Assembly (NCBI RefSeq): GCF_051233475.1
Contig: NZ_JBKFGH010000013.1
Coordinates: 186,001 to 250,000 of the forward strand
Direction: 5' to 3'
Origin: Bacillus_BU sp051233475
GTDB taxonomy: Bacteria > Bacillota > Bacilli > Bacillales > Cytobacillaceae
Length of the DNA stretch: 64,000 nucleotides
The translations under genes and the position numbers were made by a program. A model generated the notes under the pieces. The model searched no databases. It saw nothing but the letters and a program-made list of their open reading frames with translations, and was not told the origin of the DNA. Positions 61,758 through 64,000 of this stretch are shown here, in pieces; positions within the stretch are counted from its first letter, which is position 1; each line of letters opens with the position of its first letter.

Positions 61758-63647
61758 TTAATGCCTATACGCTATGACAGTAGAATAATTACCATAAACA
61801 TACTTTCCATCAACTACTCGATAAGCCACCACTTTATAGTAATATGTTCCTGCTTTCATGCTTTTATTAGTAAAACTAGTAGTACTACCGCTCGTTACAG
61901 TGCCTACTAAACTATATGTTCCAGTTTTTGAGGTTGAACGGTAAACCTTATAGCCAGTAGCACCATCAATTTTTGACCAAGATAAGGTCATACTATAAGT
62001 GTTGATTTTTTTTGCGGATATAATAACTGGTGTTCCGGGTATTGCTTTACCGCTTATATACTTAGTGTACGGGCTATATACCTTGGTTCCATTAATGGTA
62101 CGATAAGCTCTTACTTTATAGTAATACGTTTTTCCTGTTATGACTCCACTATTTGTAAAGCTTAGAGTACCCCCACTAGTCACAGTTCCTACTTTACTAT
62201 AGGTTGTGGAGCTAGATGTACTTCGATAAATTTCATACCCAGAGGCTTCAGGAACACTGAACCAACTTACTTTAATTTTATTGTAACCGGATGACGCTGC
62301 TTTAATAGCTGAATTAACCACGGTTGTATATTTAGTAGAACTGGTATTGCCTGCATTATCTATAGTATAAACACCGATTTTTGTGCCGGCTATTTGTGAT
62401 TTTATGGTGATACTATATTTCCCGTCTTTTGCTGTTGTTTCACCCAGCTTGGTTGATCCTGCCACAGCATAGACCTTTGTATTAGATGGGGCTTTTCCTG
62501 TAAGGACAACGCCTGTATCATAAATTGGGTCAACGCTTGGTGTTTTATCAATAAAGCTTGCCTTTATGCGATAGGTTGCGCTTGATATTCCACTCCAATA
62601 ATCTGGATCAACATAAACGTAGTATGTTCCTTTTGCTAACTGTGCTTGTACTATTGTACCATCCCCCGAAACCGAATGAGCATGATCTTTAGAATTACCA
62701 TAGCTATCAACAAGGTTAATATAGTAATCAGCAGTATTGTTATCAAGTGTGATAGTAGCAGTTCCATCAGCATTCGTTGTGAATTGATATACATCTCGAT
62801 CAATCTCTGTATCACTACTTGACGAATACAGTTTGTTTGAGGTCATCTTCATGCTGGTTTCGGCCGTGTCATTTGTTTCATATGTTGTTGTATTTCTTGT
62901 AAATGAAGAAGAGTAGGTTGCCTTTAATCGATAGGTAGCGCTTGTGACTCCACTCCAATAATTAGATTCGACAGACAGATAATACGTTCCTTTTACGACA
63001 TTGGCATATAAATAAGAGCTATCCCCAGATTTTACAAAATCGTAAGCAACAGAATGGCCATTGCTATCTGTAAGATTTATATAAAATTCAGCTGTGTTAC
63101 TATCAAATGTAATGTATACTTCGCCATCTGTATTAGTGGTGAAATTATAGACATCTCGATCAATATCCGTTTCAGCTTTTGAACTATAATACTGTCCATT
63201 AGCGATAGTCATACTGGTATACGCCGTGTCATTCGGTTCAAAAGTGGTCACATTTCTTGTAAATGTTGATGCGTAGGTAGCTTTTATTCGATAGGAGGCA
63301 CTTGTAATTCCATCCCAATAATATGGACTTAGTTCAAGATAATATGTTCCTTTCTCGAGGTTGTCAGATAAAACAGTATTATCTCCTGGAGACACGTAAT
63401 CGTAGTCTAAAGTATTGCCATAAATATCTACTAATTTAAAATAAAAGTCACCTGTTATTTGATCAAGTGTTATGTAAGCTGGCCCATCTTCTTCTGTTGT
63501 GAATTGATATGTATGATTCTCAGATTTGGTTATTTGCCCTGTAATCGGAGTACCATTTGAAATAGTGGTTTCTTCAGCAAAAGCAAAACTACCAAACAAC
63601 ATGGTCAAGAAGAAAGCTAAGAAACTAGCACGGATAATCATTTTCAC
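61758..63647 (-). CDS. Exported PPC-repeat protein with FN3 modules
   Basis: The 629-residue protein has a signal peptide (about 1-25, cut at AFA-EE). Three PPC-type beta-sandwich repeats of about 120 residues follow (each with a YxFTT start, TYYL/YVY strand and TSATYR(I/L)KA end). Then come an Ig-like Big_6 domain (about 374-440) and two FN3 domains (about 441-629). PPC domains usually accompany secreted proteases and bind polymers; there is no protease here. GTG 63647 follows AAAGGAG by 9 nt. The FN3 modules relate to those of the two large genes upstream, facing it. Confidence 0.87.
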   Translation of the reverse strand: MKMIIRASFLAFFLTMLFGSFAFAEETTISNGTPITGQITKSENHTYQFTTEEDGPAYITLDQITGDFYFKLVDIYGNTLDYDYVSPGDNTVLSDNLEKGTYYLELSPYYWDGITSASYRIKATYASTFTRNVTTFEPNDTAYTSMTIANGQYYSSKAETDIDRDVYNFTTNTDGEVYITFDSNTAEFYINLTDSNGHSVAYDFVKSGDSSYLYANVVKGTYYLSVESNYWSGVTSATYRLKATYSSSFTRNTTTYETNDTAETSMKMTSNKLYSSSSDTEIDRDVYQFTTNADGTATITLDNNTADYYINLVDSYGNSKDHAHSVSGDGTIVQAQLAKGTYYVYVDPDYWSGISSATYRIKASFIDKTPSVDPIYDTGVVLTGKAPSNTKVYAVAGSTKLGETTAKDGKYSITIKSQIAGTKIGVYTIDNAGNTSSTKYTTVVNSAIKAASSGYNKIKVSWFSVPEASGYEIYRSTSSSTTYSKVGTVTSGGTLSFTNSGVITGKTYYYKVRAYRTINGTKVYSPYTKYISGKAIPGTPVIISAKKINTYSMTLSWSKIDGATGYKVYRSTSKTGTYSLVGTVTSGSTTSFTNKSMKAGTYYYKVVAYRVVDGKYVYGNYSTVIAYRH

Positions 63648-63924
63648 ATTTATAATCTCCTTTACAATAATTTCAAATATTTTATTATTTTACCATAATG
63701 GTAGGACATTTTGCTCATACCTTATTTATGTTCAAAAACATGACTAATTTGTTTTTTAATTTAATCAATTTCACACCCCTGAAAATTCTTCTAAAAAAAG
63801 ACAAGCCACTTAAACCCAACCAATTCACTCTTCGAAAAATCCTGGCTTATACTTCGCAACCCACCGTTCTAAGTGAAGCTGAAACTCATCCATAGACTCA
63901 AACCTAGAAAAAAATCAAAATCTG
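63648..63924. other. Upstream region of the PPC gene
   Basis: No gene is supported. Short frames on the plus strand lack ribosome binding sites and overlap the expected promoter region of the PPC gene. Confidence 0.3.
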
Positions 63925-63974
63925 GCGCCTGACCCCCAGCGCGTTAACGCATTAACGTGCCGGGGGTCAGGCGC
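63925..63974. repeat. GC-rich imperfect palindrome
   Basis: GCGCCTGACCCCC (63925-63937) pairs with GGGGGTCAGGCGC (63962-63974), and the loop contains further pairing (CGTTAA/TTAACG). It resembles the other intergenic hairpin families but has a different core. Confidence 0.75.
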
Positions 63975-64000
63975 TATTTTATTTAAACCAAAAAACTATG

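Overview
The window looks like a chromosomal segment of a low-to-mid GC, endospore-forming Bacillaceae member. This rests on Mbl, FabZ, YwpF-like, SsbB-like, YwqA/YwqB-like and YwqC/D/E-like proteins, strong AGGAGG ribosome binding sites, frequent TTG/GTG starts, and intergenic hairpin repeats typical of Bacillus relatives. Assignment to a genus (for example Neobacillus or a neighbour) would be a guess.

Layout. 1-5.4 kb: core genes mbl, an EpuA-type membrane protein, fabZ, an Asn/Asp-rich lipoprotein, a YwpF-like gene (minus) and a competence-type ssb followed by a small coiled-coil gene. 5.7-18 kb: a SWIM zinc-finger gene, a GH13 alpha-glucosidase, a DoxX gene with a decayed duplicate of its control regions, a zinc-ribbon membrane protein paired with an HtrA-like protease, then the overlapping ywqB-ywqA pair (SWIM protein plus SNF2 helicase, minus strand). 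18-22.6 kb: a small membrane protein, a tandem duplication carrying an unusual four-unit repeat, a secreted alkaline phosphatase, a LysM/NlpC-P60 cell-wall hydrolase and a 51-residue gene.

23-48 kb: a Wzx/Wzy-type exopolysaccharide or capsule locus. It has two paralogous chain-length modulator/tyrosine-kinase pairs, a PHP-type tyrosine phosphatase, and an RNA element at the position expected for the eps-associated (EAR/epsC) antitermination RNA. These are followed by an EpsC/CapD-type dehydratase, galU, a priming sugar-phosphate transferase, a CapK-like ligase, six glycosyltransferases, a Wzy-like polymerase, a Wzx flippase, CapE/F/G homologues (UDP-L-FucNAc route) and a UDP-glucose dehydrogenase. 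Much of 31-47 kb is very AT-rich. 48-50 kb is a decay zone with a galE relic, broken transposition genes and an Xre regulator. 50.2-53.4 kb carries rfbC, rfbD, an unrecognised 415-residue gene and a Nudix hydrolase.

53.5-63.7 kb: three large exported repeat proteins (GLUG, RCC1-like and PPC modules) that share C-terminal fibronectin-III modules. They are plausible matrix or cell-surface partners of the polysaccharide.

No tRNA, rRNA, CRISPR array or intact mobile element was seen. The least explained items are: a 22-nt unit arranged > > < < with the same 51/57/51-nt spacing in three copies; a tandem duplication that copied the phosphatase 3' end; a DoxX cassette that lost its gene but kept operator and terminator; a perfect inverted repeat inside the helicase gene; a frameshifted prepilin relic; and the orphan 415-residue gene.
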